Assembly: GCA_023105745.1 (NCBI GenBank) | Contig: JALGQZ010000016.1 | Coordinates: forward strand, 28,203,154 to 28,267,153 | Reading direction: 5' to 3' | Source: Austropuccinia psidii | Taxonomy: Eukaryota; Basidiomycota; Pucciniomycetes; Pucciniales; Sphaerophragmiaceae | Length of the DNA: 64,000 bases | In this document: piece after piece, positions 34,028 to 46,230 of the stretch | Layout: each line of letters opens with the position of its first letter | How positions within the stretch are numbered: position 1 is the stretch's first letter | Made by a program: the position numbers and the translations under genes | The notes under the pieces: model-generated | What the model saw: only the letters and a program-made list of their open reading frames with translations | Database searches by the model: none | What the model was told of the DNA's origin: nothing

Positions 34028-36203
34028 TGTGAGCCTGTGAGGTATGTATGACATACCCATAAGGCCACAAATGATTTTATAAACAGTTAATTTTGTCTTA
34101 AACAGACTTTTTAGTTGAATTTAAAATAAAAAATAATAAAAAATAAGTATAACTTTTTTTTGGATAAACAAAGTTATAAATATTAAGTCATTTATGGATT
34201 CTACACCAAAAATAACCTAGGGTACACCCATAGGGTGTTATACCCAAAACCACTTATTTTTTATGTTATTGGAAGATTTAAGAATCTCACAGTACCAATG
34301 TAACTTTTTTAACATTTTTTTAAAATTGTTAAATTTAAGCTTAATTAAGCTTAAATTTAAAGTTGCATAAGGTTTATGCAAACTTACCACAATTTTAGTT
34401 AAAATTGAGGTGTGGTGTATATTTACTGAATTGGCTAAGGATTTGCCATACAGAATGTAAATCCTGCGTGAGCTCAATTTAAAAGGTTTAAGGCCATAGT
34501 ATGGCTTTAAATAAATAAAAGGGCAAAATCCACGCAGAAAGGTGGGACAAAGGAAAAAGACCAAATAGAGCTGGGGTACCCAACTTTTTGGATCTGCAAT
34601 GATTCAATTAAGGTTGTCCACCTGTATTGGAGGATTTTCAACCTTATTTAAACTTTAAGATTAGACTTTGATCCAACCTTAAGGTTTAAACTGGTTTTAT
34701 CCCAATTTGGACAGGAATTTCAAGCTGCCAAAGGGTAAATCCCAATATGCAGGCTTGAAATCAAGGTTTTAAGAACTGTCAAAGCTTAAATAAGCTTAAG
34801 AAGCTTAAATAAGCTTAAAACTTTAAAGATTCAAGCATTAAAACCTTATCAAAACTTAAGGTTTGGTGTGTATTGCTATTTTACGTGGAAAAATAGCAAT
34901 AACTTCAAAAATTCATTAAAAATCCAATTCTTAATGGATTTGCTTGAAAATTTCACACAACTTAGAATTTAATATTATCTATATATAAATTAAATTTTAA
35001 GTATCTTTAATAAATAAATTTCCTGGATAATTAGCCTGGAAATTTACTCTTTTAATTAAACTCACAGAAAATTATGATTTCTTTAAAAATTAATCAAAAA
35101 TTGAGTTTAAGAGATTTTTGCTTGAAACTCTGATTTTAAGTTGCTCATGTGATGAACTTTAATATAAATAACCTTATTTTATATTAAAACTTAAAATAGA
35201 TAAACTAAATGAGGATTAAAGTTACTTGGAGTTAAGAATAACACTGGTAACTTTAAATTGGAAGTAAAAATAAGTTTCCTTAAGTTAAGAACTTTATTTT
35301 TAAGCATGGTTTTTCAGTTTTGATCTGAGAACGCCATCTACATCCATTATGAATCATGATAGCTGCTCTGAAGACATAAAAAGAGTCTTTTCATCACTGT
35401 TTTTGTCCATCATTCATTATCAATCCAATCATATTAGAAATTTAAACAGGTAAAGTTTTATTAAATATAAAATCTTATTATTAAAAGTAACTCTTAAGTT
35501 ATTTTTATTCTTTATTTATTAAAATTAAAGAATTGAAGTCATAGAATTTAGATTATTGTTGTAATCACCAATAATATATTTTATTATATAAAATTATCAT
35601 TTTTAAATATCTTTTAAAATCCACAAATTCCTCTTAAAAACTCTTAAATCTTAAATTTTATTATAAAAGGTTGTTTTATCTTTAAATTTATTGATTTTAG
35701 GCGTGTTTTTAACTTATAATTATTATTTAATATAATAACTGTTGTTGTTTGACTTGTTGTATTAAATAAATATTATAAGTAAGTTTTTCTCTAAAGTTCT
35801 ATAATTTTTTATCTAGTATTAGTTTTTTTTATATAGAATTTTATTCTATAAGAATTATTTCTGCACAGTGTGTGCTATAATTCTTTTATAAATAACATTT
35901 ATATTATTTATAAAGTGGTTAATATTCATATTTCCACGTGTAATTGTCTCATTAAGAGCTTTACATTTCTTATTGTTATAACTGTCAGTGACTATAACAA
36001 TAATAGAATAATTATAATTTATTATAATTATTATATTTTTATAATAATAATTAAAGCTATTTTTTTTATATATAATTATTTTTAATAATTATATTTAAAT
36101 TTGTGGTTGTAATATTTTATTATATTATCTTTTTCTACTGAGGACAGTCATAGTACTCTTGATATTGTTACTATTATCAAGAGTTTCATAGACAAACCTT
36201 ACA
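34028..36203 (+). repeat. 5' LTR of Gypsy element B
   Basis: 2176 bp, TGTGAGCC...CCTTACA. It carries dense repetitions of AAGCTTA/TAAGCTT around 34335-34362 and 34785-34830, also present in the partner LTR. The frames within it are shared with the 3' LTR and show no domain. Confidence 0.95.
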
Positions 36204-36222
36204 TTTGGGGGCCTGGCCATGA
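36204..36222 (+). other. Primer-binding-like site of Gypsy B
   Basis: TTTGGGGGCCTGGCC follows the 5' LTR. The same place in Gypsy A (minus, 30086 down) has TTTGGGGCCTGGCC and in Gypsy D (49023) TTTGGGGCACAC. TGG beginning one base in fits pairing with a tRNA 3'-CCA end; I could not name the tRNA. Confidence 0.5.
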
Positions 36223-36921
36223 TTTTAAACCAATTTTTGGCACATAAATCATATTCTAGACCTTATTTTACTGTTTTTTGACGTAAAATTGCCATATTTG
36301 TCTAAATATTGGCTTTTTTGGGACTTATCCCTTATAAATAATCTTTATAATATTAATAAAGCTATTTTCTTCTTAAGAATATTGTTTGAAACAATATACT
36401 ATTGAGTGATTTGGAATAAATTTCTTTTGTCTAACTAGTGGCTTCTTCACATCACAGACTTGAAATTTATTCTTTGAGTTATTCTAGTATAAAGTCAATA
36501 ATAATACAATTTTGATTAATTAACTTGTTAATTGCATAATTATTATTTCTTTGAAGAAAATAATAAATCAAATAAGAAAATCTTTAAAAATAAAAATCTT
36601 TACTAAAAACATTTTTTCTTTTTATCTTAGACATTTTTCTTTATTTTTGACATAATTTGCCATAAAATTACATTAAAACAGCTTTATTTAATAAGTTGAG
36701 TTTATAAGTTATCTTCATTATTTGATAAAATAACTTATATTTTTAATTTTCTCTAGTGTCTTCCATCAGAGAAAATTCTTCAGACTCTGAAGCCTCAGAG
36801 TCCAGTATTGAAATTCAAACCAGTCCAGCACCAAGGGGTTCAATAACCAAAGAGCCCTTTAAAGGTCCTGCAGGTGAATTCAACTCAATTTTACTCTATT
36901 TTTTACTAAAATTGACGTGAA

Positions 36922-38504
36922 ATGACTCCTACTAGAAGTGGAAGCAACTACTCCATCCAATAAAATGGATCTGGACCAGGACATTCCAGCCACAAATACA
37001 AAAGGCAAGAATGTCCTTCCAGAGGAGAGGCACAAATGGAGGATGCCAGAACTTCCACCAGTTCCCAAAGGTTAGCCAGCACCTTTGAAACTCTTATTGA
37101 GAGTCCAGAAGCTGACATAACTCCTATCGCTGTTAGACCTGAACCATTTCCAACAGGTAGCTGTGGAAATTTATCAATCCCAATGGAAAAACTGGTTCCT
37201 GGCGTCAAAACAACAAGAGTGGGAACTCCTTCCAAGTCTTTGGATAGGCACCATGAACTTTTATCTTCAAGTGAAGAAGCTCATGGGGCCAGAAAAGACA
37301 GAAGATCTTCTGCTGGGTTGGACACCAATGTCTGTCAAAGGACAAGTCCAACAGATAAAAGCTTGGTTGAAAAACCAAAGCATGTTGTCAGAGGATCAGA
37401 AGAAGAAATTGGCTCAAGGCAAGGACAACAGCCCAGTGGAAGCTCCTCAAGCATCCATCAGCAAAAATCTGCCTCAACAAGTGCCAAACAAGCCCAAGAA
37501 AGCCCCAAAGACCAACCAGAAGGGCAAGCAAAGGTAAAGGGAAAGGCAAAGCCCAAGTGGAACAAACCTTACCCTCAGAATTACAGAATCCCAAAGAAGG
37601 AAAAGACAGCCATGGACAATGTGTTCAATATGGCAAGAACTTCGATGGAATTCAAAAACAAGGAGGAGGAAAGATTGAACCAATCCTTTCCAAAGAAGTC
37701 GATCTTGTAAAACTTGTAACTTACTTTGAATCTTGTAATAAAGAAATTATGGCAAAATTTAAAGCATTTGATCATGTCCAACAAAAGTTGGGTAATGAGA
37801 TACTACAAGTAAAAGACCAACAAAAGACCATAATTGGCCTTGAGAATGTTAATAAGGCAAATATTTTGTCTTTGACGCAAATTTGTGAAATACTTGAGTT
37901 TAAAGTTACCTTACTCAATCAACCAGATGAACATTCAATTTCTTTTATAACTGTACAGTTAAAAGAATTGAAAATACAAGTACAAAACTTGGAAAATTCA
38001 ACTGGTCACAATGCAGCTCTTTTTCAAGAACAATTAGAAAAAAGTGATAAAGCAAGACTTGAATTGAAGGAAGACATTCAGTCAAGTATTAATAATATAT
38101 CACTAAAAAATGAATTGCCAAGGCAATCCACACCAATTCTTGACAGAAATGTCCTTAACTTGAATAATGATTTACATCATACAATTTCAATTCATGATGT
38201 GGAAACTGCTTGCAATTACAAGGACATTCCAAGATTAGAGGAATGGCCAACCTTCAGTGGTGAAGGAGAATATAATCATATGGAATTTATGAAAACAATT
38301 GATATGTTCAAAGAAGACTTTAACATACCAGATGAATACATAAGTGTCAGATTACACTCATTATTTACCAAATCAGCAAAGAAATGGTATCATAAAATGA
38401 GACAAGACCATGGTAAACATTCTTGGCCTTGGTGGAAAGAACAAGTTATTTCTAAATGGGCAAATGATTCCTGGAGATTTAGAATGGAAAATTCTTTTGA
38501 ATGA
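36922..38504 (+). pseudogene. Gypsy B gag, broken
   Basis: The ATG at 36922 begins MTPTRSGSNYSIQ, homologous to the Gypsy A start, and meets an in-frame TAA at 36961. The frame then runs to about 37530, where a one-base shift moves gag into the 37557 frame (QTLPSELQNPKEGKDSHGQC). That frame holds a coiled-coil-like region and the capsid block [20 protein letters not shown], and ends at TGA 38502-38504 (a Ser codon in the family). Pol continues in the same frame after this stop. Without gag the element depends on other copies. Confidence 0.85.
37115..37710 (+). other. Overlapping +1-frame ORF in Gypsy B gag region (shifted)
   Basis: Homologue of the overlapping frame of Gypsy A: EIYQSQWKNWFLASKQQEWE at 37166 onward, open to 37537, then after the same one-base shift continuing YPQNYRIPKKEKTAMDNVFN to TGA-type end at 37710. 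So the single indel near 37530 affects both overlapping frames symmetrically. Confidence 0.5.
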
Positions 38505-38534
38505 GCCATTTTTAATATTGAAAGGGACAGGCCC

Positions 38535-41500
38535 ATGACTTGGTTTCTTAAACAGAAGGACAGATTAACTGCCCTTCATCCTGATATGTCTGAACCAATG
38601 GTACATAGAAGGATATTAAGAAAGTGTGGTGGTGACCTTGAGCATGCTATAAGAAGCAGATGTATTGAGCCTTGCTCTACAGAAGATTATATCAATGCTA
38701 TGGAGGATATCACTACTAGAACAAAAATTGGAATAAATTGGTATAAACCCCCAATAGACAAGAAGACTAGTGGGAAACCAATTTTAAAACCAAATCAACC
38801 ACATGACAGACCTCCTTTGAAATGTCATAAATGTGGAAGTACATCTCATTTAGCAAACACTTGTCCAAAAAAGACAAGAGTCAATGAGATAAATGTTGAA
38901 AAAGTGGAAGAAACAAAAGAAACTGATTTATCTTTACATGAAAGTGATTCTGAGCCTTCAGAAGAAGAAGAAGCATCAGAACAACTTGGTATAGAAAATA
39001 TTAATGTTTCTTTTGAGGTCACTGAGGTACATACTCACTTACCACAGTACAGTGATGAATGTATGGATCTCATACATGTGCAAGATGCCAAAATGCAAAA
39101 AACCAAACCTGCTAGAGGTAAAGGTTATACAGCTGGGTCATCTTGTATCACTAATATTGTGATAAATAACACAGAAGCCAAGATACATCTTGACTCAGGT
39201 GCTTTTTGCACTTGTGTTGGAAAAGATTATCTTGAAAAAATTTATACCAATTGGCAAGCCAAGGTGATGCCAATTGAAGGTGTAAAATTCAGCAGTGCTA
39301 GCCAGAACATGCACCCTTTGGGTATATTTGAAGCAGCAATAATATTTCCTCATCCAGCAGGGAGTATAAGATTGAAAGCTGAATTTGTTGTTATGAACAA
39401 TTGTACTTCACAACACTTTATACTTGGAAATGATTATCTCAATATCTATGGTATTGATATTAATAATCATAAGGACAGGTATTTCACTATAGGGGAAAAT
39501 AAAAGGCAAAAATTTGCTTTTTCTCTAGAAAGAAAAGAAATTACTGTCATTCAACAAGTAAAGAATGTTAAAAAAGAAAAATTTGTGTCAGATAAGCTAA
39601 GTGAAGCACAAATTAGTCCTGAATTAACACCAGAAATGAAGGAAGAGCTTATTGAAGTTTTATTTCAATATAGAGAAGCCTTTGCTTCTGATAATGAACC
39701 ACTTGGGGCTATAAAAGGCCATGAGGTGGACATTATGCTTAATGTGGAAAGGCCTTATCCGCCACTATTAAGAAGACCAGATTACCCAGCTAGCCCTAGG
39801 GCTAGAGAAGCATTAGAAAATCATATTAATGAACTAATGAAACTGGGAGTTCTTAGAAAAGTTGGACACAATGAGGAAGTTGAAGTCACAACTCCAGTAA
39901 TCATCACTTGGCATAATGATAAGTCAAGGATGGTTGGTGATTTTAGAGCACTGAATACCTATACTATTCCAGACAGGTATCCAATCCCTAGAATTCATGA
40001 GACTTTGACTCAATTATCCAAAGCAAGATTCATCACTTCCATGGATGCTCTAAAAGGCTTTCACCAGAATGTTTTGACACCTCATGCTAGGAAATTATTG
40101 AGAATAATTGCTCATTGTGGTATTTATGAATATTTGAGGATGCCTTTTGGTATTAAAAATGCACCCTCTCATTACCAAAGAATGATGAATACTATCTTCC
40201 CACATGAATTATCAGAGGGATGGTTAATCATTTATATTGATGACATTATCATTTGTTCAGAAACCTGGCAATTACATTTAGAGAGACTTTCATTAGTACT
40301 TAAGAAGATTCTACAAGTGAACATGAAAATTTCTCTTAAAAAATGTAATTTTGGGTTTCATGAGTTAAAGGCTCTAGGGCATGTAGTCTCAGGACTAAGC
40401 CTTGGTGTTGATAAAAACAAAGTGGCTGCAGTTTTACTGAAACAAATCCCCCAGAACAAAAAAGAAATGATGTCTTTCTTAGGGTTTGCCAGTTATTACA
40501 GGCAACACCTTAAAGATTTTGCAATCCATGCCAGATCATTATACAGAATTTGTGATCAACAAACTGTTTTTGAAATGACACAGGAGAGAATTCAAGCATA
40601 TGATAAAATCAAGTATGCCTTGACCAATGCACCATTATTATTGATGCCAGATTGGAAACTTCCTTTCAAGCTGTATATTGATGCATGTGGTGATGGTTTA
40701 GGAGCTGCTCTTCATCAAGTTCAAATTGTCAATGACAAGCCTTATGAAGGTCCAATTTGTTTCATTTCAAGACAAATTAAACCTACTGAGGCCAGATATG
40801 GAGCTAGCCAAATGGAGTGCCTTTGCCTTGTTTGGGCTCTGGAAAAACTTCATTACTATCTTTATGGTAGTGTGTTTGAAGTAATTACTGATTGTAATGC
40901 AGTAAAATCACTTCTTAACATGAAAGCTCCAAACAGACACATGTTAAGATGGCAGATTGCTATACAGGAGTATAGAGGTAATATGACCATAGTACATAAA
41001 GCTGGAAATATTCACAAGAATGCTGATGGCTTGAGTAGATGGGCATTACCCAATACACCTGAAAATCCTGCCTATGTTCCTACAAGTGCAGAACCTCAAA
41101 TTCCAATTGAAGGAATTAATATCACAGATGTTGGAACAGAATTCTTTGAAGAAGTTAGAGAAAGCTACAAGAAAAATAAGAATTGTCATATTCTTACTGC
41201 TCTACTTGACAAAGATTGTAAAGATGCAGCATTGGCTAATTCTCTGGATGATATTTGGAAAACATCTTATGATAATGGAAGATTCCATTTGTTTGATGGT
41301 ATACTATATCATAGATCTAAACACACATGTGTCATGGTCCTATGTAGTAGAATGTTGATTAACACAATACTACTAGAATGCCATGATAACATTTATTCTG
41401 GACATCTGTCTGAAGACAGAACAATGGAAAGAATTAAGACATGTGCCTGGTGGCCATCTTGGAGAAAAGATGTCATTGAGTACTGTCATAGTTGTGATAG

Positions 41501-42689
41501 ATGCCAGAAAGCCAATAAAGCTACTGGTAAAAGATTTGGCCTGATTATCCATATCCAAGAACCAAGTACCCCATGGGAAGTGGTTCACATGGATTGGGTA
41601 ACTGCATTACCACCTGGAGGTGATAAACGTTACAATGCATGTCTTGTTATTGTAGACAGATATAGCAAAACACCAATCTTTTTACCATTTCACAAAGATG
41701 ACACGGCTATGGATACAGCTCTTTTATTCTGGAATAGAGTAATATCCCATACTGGTCTCTTTAAAAACATCATTAGTGACAGAGACCCAAAATTTACATC
41801 AGCCTTATGGACTAATTTACATAAGCTTTTGGGTACAAAATTATCATTCTCAACAGCATACCATCCACAAACAGATGGGCTAGCAGAAAGAATGATTCAA
41901 ACCCTTGAGGACATGATCAGAAGATTTTGTGCTTATGGCCTGGAGTTTAAAGATTCTGACGACTTTACCCATGATCGGTGTACTCTTATACCAGCATTGG
42001 AATTAGCCTACAAGACCTCCATCCATGCTTCAACAGGCAAGACCCCTGCAATGTTGGAAAAAGGATGGAACCCCAAGCTTCCAGTTGATACTTTGAAAAA
42101 AGATCTGGTTGACATTCATCCAACTGCTTCAAGCTTTAAGCTATTGCTTGATAAAGTAAGGCATCATGCAAATCAAAGCATGAATGATTCCTTTGAATAT
42201 TCTAAGCAAAAATGGGATAAAAGTCATAAGACCCCAGAATTCAAAGTAGGGGACTTGATACTAGTTTCAACCTTTAACATTAATAATATTAAAGGTCCAA
42301 AGAAATTGAAAGATTCCTTTGCAGGACCATTTATTATTAAAGCCCTTCATGGGACAAATGCAGTACAAGTAGAACTTTCAGGAGAACTGGAGAATGAACA
42401 TCCAACATTCCCTGTCAGTCTAGTAAAGCATTACACTTCAAGTGACAAGGAATCATTTCCTTTAAGAAATGAAACACCCTTAGAAGTACCCCCACTGGAC
42501 CTAAGTGAGGAGAAAAAGGTACTGAAAGTCTTGAAAGAAAGAAGACTTAGGGGAAAAAATGAAAGAGAATACTTGGTCAGGTATAAAAATCCACAACATG
42601 AAGATGAGTGGATTTTAGAAAACAAAATAACTGATTCCCAAAAGTTTCTCAGAAGATTCAGACATGAGAGAAGACTAATTGCTCAATGA
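38535..42689 (+). CDS. Gypsy B pol: protease-RT-RNase H-integrase-chromodomain, open
   Basis: 1384 residues, ending TGA at 42687. Order: end of capsid ([20 protein letters not shown]); zinc knuckle [14 protein letters not shown] (about 38823); protease LDSGAFCTC (39190); RT with [15 protein letters not shown] and YIDDIIIC (40232); RNase [15 protein letters not shown] (40674) with the DGLSRW end; integrase zinc region [10 protein letters not shown] (41485); catalytic MDW (41590), SDRD (41777) and GLAERM (41880); chromodomain [14 protein letters not shown] (about 42573). The length is what is expected of pol in this chromovirus lineage. The displayed start is only the first open codon after the gag stop, not a native start; normally it is made as part of gag-pol. 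All catalytic residues I checked are present. Confidence 0.95.
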   Translation: MTWFLKQKDRLTALHPDMSEPMVHRRILRKCGGDLEHAIRSRCIEPCSTEDYINAMEDITTRTKIGINWYKPPIDKKTSGKPILKPNQPHDRPPLKCHKCGSTSHLANTCPKKTRVNEINVEKVEETKETDLSLHESDSEPSEEEEASEQLGIENINVSFEVTEVHTHLPQYSDECMDLIHVQDAKMQKTKPARGKGYTAGSSCITNIVINNTEAKIHLDSGAFCTCVGKDYLEKIYTNWQAKVMPIEGVKFSSASQNMHPLGIFEAAIIFPHPAGSIRLKAEFVVMNNCTSQHFILGNDYLNIYGIDINNHKDRYFTIGENKRQKFAFSLERKEITVIQQVKNVKKEKFVSDKLSEAQISPELTPEMKEELIEVLFQYREAFASDNEPLGAIKGHEVDIMLNVERPYPPLLRRPDYPASPRAREALENHINELMKLGVLRKVGHNEEVEVTTPVIITWHNDKSRMVGDFRALNTYTIPDRYPIPRIHETLTQLSKARFITSMDALKGFHQNVLTPHARKLLRIIAHCGIYEYLRMPFGIKNAPSHYQRMMNTIFPHELSEGWLIIYIDDIIICSETWQLHLERLSLVLKKILQVNMKISLKKCNFGFHELKALGHVVSGLSLGVDKNKVAAVLLKQIPQNKKEMMSFLGFASYYRQHLKDFAIHARSLYRICDQQTVFEMTQERIQAYDKIKYALTNAPLLLMPDWKLPFKLYIDACGDGLGAALHQVQIVNDKPYEGPICFISRQIKPTEARYGASQMECLCLVWALEKLHYYLYGSVFEVITDCNAVKSLLNMKAPNRHMLRWQIAIQEYRGNMTIVHKAGNIHKNADGLSRWALPNTPENPAYVPTSAEPQIPIEGINITDVGTEFFEEVRESYKKNKNCHILTALLDKDCKDAALANSLDDIWKTSYDNGRFHLFDGILYHRSKHTCVMVLCSRMLINTILLECHDNIYSGHLSEDRTMERIKTCAWWPSWRKDVIEYCHSCDRCQKANKATGKRFGLIIHIQEPSTPWEVVHMDWVTALPPGGDKRYNACLVIVDRYSKTPIFLPFHKDDTAMDTALLFWNRVISHTGLFKNIISDRDPKFTSALWTNLHKLLGTKLSFSTAYHPQTDGLAERMIQTLEDMIRRFCAYGLEFKDSDDFTHDRCTLIPALELAYKTSIHASTGKTPAMLEKGWNPKLPVDTLKKDLVDIHPTASSFKLLLDKVRHHANQSMNDSFEYSKQKWDKSHKTPEFKVGDLILVSTFNINNIKGPKKLKDSFAGPFIIKALHGTNAVQVELSGELENEHPTFPVSLVKHYTSSDKESFPLRNETPLEVPPLDLSEEKKVLKVLKERRLRGKNEREYLVRYKNPQHEDEWILENKITDSQKFLRRFRHERRLIAQ

Positions 42690-42808
42690 AAAGTTTGAAT
42701 TGTGTGCTTTACATACTTGAAAGTATAAGTAGAGAGATTGGACAGTGGATTATACCCCCCCCAAATAACTTGGGGGTACACTACAAAAGAAAAATTGTGG
42801 TACAATTT

Positions 42809-42825
42809 TTTTTGGTGGTAGGGAA
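42809..42825 (+). other. Polypurine tract of Gypsy B
   Basis: GGTGGTAGGGAA abuts the 3' LTR, the expected position for plus-strand priming. Gypsy A has GGTGGGAGGGAA in the same place on its minus strand (23687-23676). Confidence 0.6.
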
Positions 42826-45018
42826 TGTGAGCCTGTGAGGTATGTATGACATACCCATAAGGCCACAAATGATTTTATAAACAGTTAATTTTGTCTTAAA
42901 CAGACTTTTTAGTTGAACTTAAAATAAAAAATAATAAAAAATAAGTATAACTTTTTTTTGGATAAACAAAGTTATAAATATTAAGTCATTTATGGATTCT
43001 ACACCAAAAATAACCTAGGGTACACCCATAGGGTGTTATACCCAAAACCACTTATTTTTTATGTTATTGGAAGATTTAAGAATCTCACAGTACCAATGTA
43101 ACTTTTTTAACATTTTTTTAAAATTGTTAAATTTAAGCTTAATTAAGCTTAAATTTAAAGTTGCATAAGGTTTATGCAAACTTACCAAAATTTTAGTTAA
43201 AATTGAGGTGTGGTGTATATTTACTGAATTGGCTAAGGATTTGCCATACAGAATGTAAATCCTGCGTGAGCTCAATTTAAAAGGTTTAAGGCCATAGTAT
43301 GGCTTTAAATAAATAAAAGGGCAAAATCCACGCAGAAAGGTGGGACAAAGGAAAAAGACCAAATAGAGCTGGGGTACCCAGCTTTTTGGATCTGCAATGA
43401 TTCAATTAAGGTTGTCCACCTGTATTGGAGGATTTTAAACCTTATTTAAACTTTAAGATTAGACTTTGATCCAACCTTAAGGTTTAAACTGGTTTTATCC
43501 CAATTTGGACAGGAATTTCAAGCTGCCAAAGGGTAAATCCCAATATGCAGGCTTGAAATCAAGGTTTTAAGAACTGTCAAAGCTTAAATAAGCTTAAGAA
43601 GCTTAAATAAGCTTAAAACTTTAAAGCTTCAAGCATTAAAACCTTATCAAAACTTAAGGTTTGGTGTGTATTGCTATTTTACGTGGAAAAATAGCAATAA
43701 CTTCAAAAATTCATTAAAAATCCAATTCTTAATGGATTTGCTTGAAAATTTCACACAACTTGGAATTTAATATTATCTATATATAAATTAAATTTTAAGT
43801 ATCTTTAATAAATAAATTTCCTGGATAATTAGCCTGGAAATTTACTCTTTTAATTAAACTCATAGAAGATTATAATTTCTTTAAAAATTAATCAAAAATT
43901 GAGTTTAAGAGATTTTTGCTTGAAACTCTGATTTTAAGTTGTTCATGTAATGAACTTTAATATAAATAACCTTATTTTATATTAAAACTTAAAATAGTTA
44001 AACTAAATGAGGATTAAAGTTACTTGGAGTTAAGAATAACACTGGTAACTTTAAATTGGAAGTAAAAATAAGTTTCCTTAAGTTAAGAACTTTATTTTTA
44101 AGCATGGTTTTTCAGTTTTGATCTGAGCACGCCATCTACATCCATTATGAATCATGAGAGCTGCTCTGAAGACATAAAAAGAGTCTTTTCATCACTGTTT
44201 TTGTCCATCATTCATTATCAATCCAATCATATTAGAGATTTAAACAGGTAAAGTTTTATTAAATATAAAATCTTATTATTAAAAGTAACTCTTAAGTTAT
44301 TTTTATTCTTTATTTATTAAAATTAAATAATTGAAGTCATAGAATTTAGATTATTGTTGTAATCACAAATAATATATTTTATTATATAAAATTATCATTT
44401 TTAAATATCTTTTAAAATCCACAAATTCCTCTTAAAAACTCTTAAATCTTAAATTTTATTATAAAAGGTTGTTTTATCTTTAAATTTATTGATTTTAGGC
44501 GTGTTTTTAACTTATAATTATTATTTAATATAATAACTGTTGTTGTTTGACTTGTTGTATTAAATAAATATTATAAGTAAGTTTTTCTCTAAATTTCTAT
44601 AATTTTTTATCTAGTATTAGTTTTTTTTATATAGAATTTTATTCTATAAGAGTTATTTCTGCACAGTGTGTGTTATAATTCTTTTATAAATAATATTTAT
44701 ATTATTTATAAAGTGGTTAATATTCATATTTCCACGTGTAATTGTCTCATTAAGAGCTTTACATTTCTTATTGTTATAACTGTCAGTGACTATAACAATA
44801 ATAGAATAATTATAATTTATTATAATTATTATTTTTTTTTATTATTATATTTTTATAATAATAATTAAAATTATTTCCTTTTATATATAATTATTTTTAA
44901 TAATTATATTTAAATTTGTGGTTGTAATATTTTATTATATTATATTTTTCTACTGAGGACAGTCATAGTACTCTTGATATTGTTACTATTATCAAGAGTT
45001 TCATAGACAAACCTTACA
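42826..45018 (+). repeat. 3' LTR of Gypsy element B
   Basis: 2193 bp, partner of 34028-36203. The main length difference is an extra T-rich/ATT-rich stretch at about 44830-44850; otherwise only scattered substitutions. The low divergence implies a young insertion. Confidence 0.95.
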
Positions 45019-45830
45019 ATTGATAAGTAATCTTAGATAGCATGGAGCACCACCCAAAGTCTCTGGGGTTATTTATCCACTGAGATCCATCTGTATACAT
45101 TGCATCAACTTGGTAGCATGTGGTATCATCCCCAAATATGGCAGTAAATGTGATTTGGAAAGAGCACATGCATCAAAATTGATTATTTCATCTTTAGCTT
45201 TAAGCATATGCTTCAAAATGTCACATCCTGGATATCCTGCTCTTCCATAAAGTAAGTTGATGTCAGTATCTATTGACATATTTTTTCAAATTTCTGTTAT
45301 TTTTGAAGGCATACTGATGATTTTACTATTTGAATAGAAGATACCATTTTGTCCAACTTGTCATTTCATTTGAATTTAACCATTGTAATAAATTTGGAAG
45401 CCATTATATGAAGCTTTTAAGACATAACCTTTCTTAAATAGCCTTTCAATGATAATAAGAGTTGATGTTCATGATTTTACATGAAGACATTGTAACTGAA
45501 CTGTTTTTCCATTTAGAACCAAATTAAGAATTCCTTTCCCTGTAACTTTAATGTTTTCACCATTTGCTACTTGAATGGTAGTTTCCAGATTTTGATATTG
45601 ATGAAGGTAAGAGCAATTATGTGTCATGTGGTGTGAACATCCTCAATTGATTATGTTTTTCTTGAAACACTGCATGTATGGTGGATGGGTCCTTTCCAAT
45701 TGATTCATCATCATCATCTTTCATTGCATTATTTTTTCTACCCTTTTGAGACAAATCTTTCTGGAGTTCTCTACATTCTGATGCTGATTGTTTTGTTTTT
45801 GGATTGTGTTATCCATTGGTACATCTAGCA
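45019..45830 (-). pseudogene. Copia zinc knuckle, protease and GAG-pre-integrase relic
   Basis: Read leftwards: a Lys/Asp-rich block with SASECRELQKDLSQKGRK (gag C-terminus), then CGCSHHMTHN, the protease active-site block with the usual D-S/C-G-A altered, LETTIQVANGENIKVTGKG, and a broken stretch. 45279-45073 then gives NLLYGRAGYPGCDILKHMLK and CALSKSHLLPYLGMIPHATK, the zinc-binding pre-integrase domain, followed by MDLSG and PETLGG, the start of the integrase core. Stops occur in each part. Confidence 0.8.
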
Positions 45831-45854
45831 TATATGAAAGGAATACTTCTTGAT

Positions 45855-46220
45855 AGGGCAAGACAAGTATGTCTTAGCCACATAGTAGGGTGAGGAGAGA
45901 GCAGGCACAACAAGCCTAGAGGGAACAAAAGAAAAAGGGATAAAAAGAACACAAAATTGTTCAATGAATTGCTGTACATATGGATAAAGATGCCAATTTG
46001 GTAATAGGGCATTATCAAGTAGTTCAGTACATTGAGAAGGCAAGACAAGTACATCTTAGCCACCTATTAGGGTGAGGAGAGAGCAGTAATGAAGAATATA
46101 GAGGGAACAAAAGCAAAAGGGATGAAAAGAACACAAAAGTAAGGGGTAGCTAAGGTACATGTTTAACAGGGATCTGCAATGATTCACAGACCTTGAGTCA
46201 TTATGTCAATTCTTAAGTGA
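45855..46220 (-). repeat. Duplicated Copia leader segment
   Basis: A segment of roughly 105 bp (GCAAGACAAGTA...CTTAGCCAC...GGGTGAGGAGAGAGCAG...AAAAGAACACAAAA) occurs at about 45858-45958 and again at 46039-46138. A similar block precedes the gag of the Copia at 7140-7230, so this is the leader between 5' LTR and gag. Between and after the copies no coding sequence is evident. Confidence 0.65.
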
Positions 46221-46230
46221 TCTACTTACA

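Larger units (their letters stand above)
34028..45018 (+). mobile_element. Ty3/Gypsy chromovirus, element B (complete structure)
   Basis: LTRs 34028-36203 and 42826-45018 (about 2.18 kb each, near-identical) enclose gag-pol on the plus strand. The 5' LTR is followed by TTTGGGGGCCTGGCC, and the 3' LTR is preceded by GGTGGTAGGGAA. Flanks are GTTGA (34023-34027) and ATTGA (45019-45023), a 5-bp duplication with one change. Removing the element and one flank restores the Copia integrase frame, confirming the ends. The pol frame is fully open. Confidence 0.95.
19040..46137 (-). mobile_element. Ty1/Copia retrotransposon split by two nested Gypsy insertions
   Basis: Pieces on the minus strand, in 5'-3' order, are 46137-45019, 34027-33899 and 21722-19040. 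Joining across each insertion after removing one target duplication restores continuous Copia coding: integrase QFSHLKCVFLLK across Gypsy B, and VVMDNNGGEFLSNSFRSYF across the solo LTR/Gypsy A block. This proves one older Copia underlies 27 kb. Its gag is largely missing: only the zinc-knuckle-like end, protease onward and a duplicated leader are seen. LTRs were not identified. Several stops and frameshifts show it is dead. Confidence 0.85.

Noticed and set aside
34238..34564. 108-codon minus-strand frame in the Gypsy B LTR, repeated at 43036-43362
   Set aside because: Open in both LTRs of one young element only and antisense to the element; the composition is AT-driven. No support as a gene.
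36000..36120. AT-rich low-complexity block (ATTATAATTATT repeats) as a possible origin or matrix attachment site
   Set aside because: It is part of the Gypsy B LTR and recurs in the other LTR; composition alone is no evidence.
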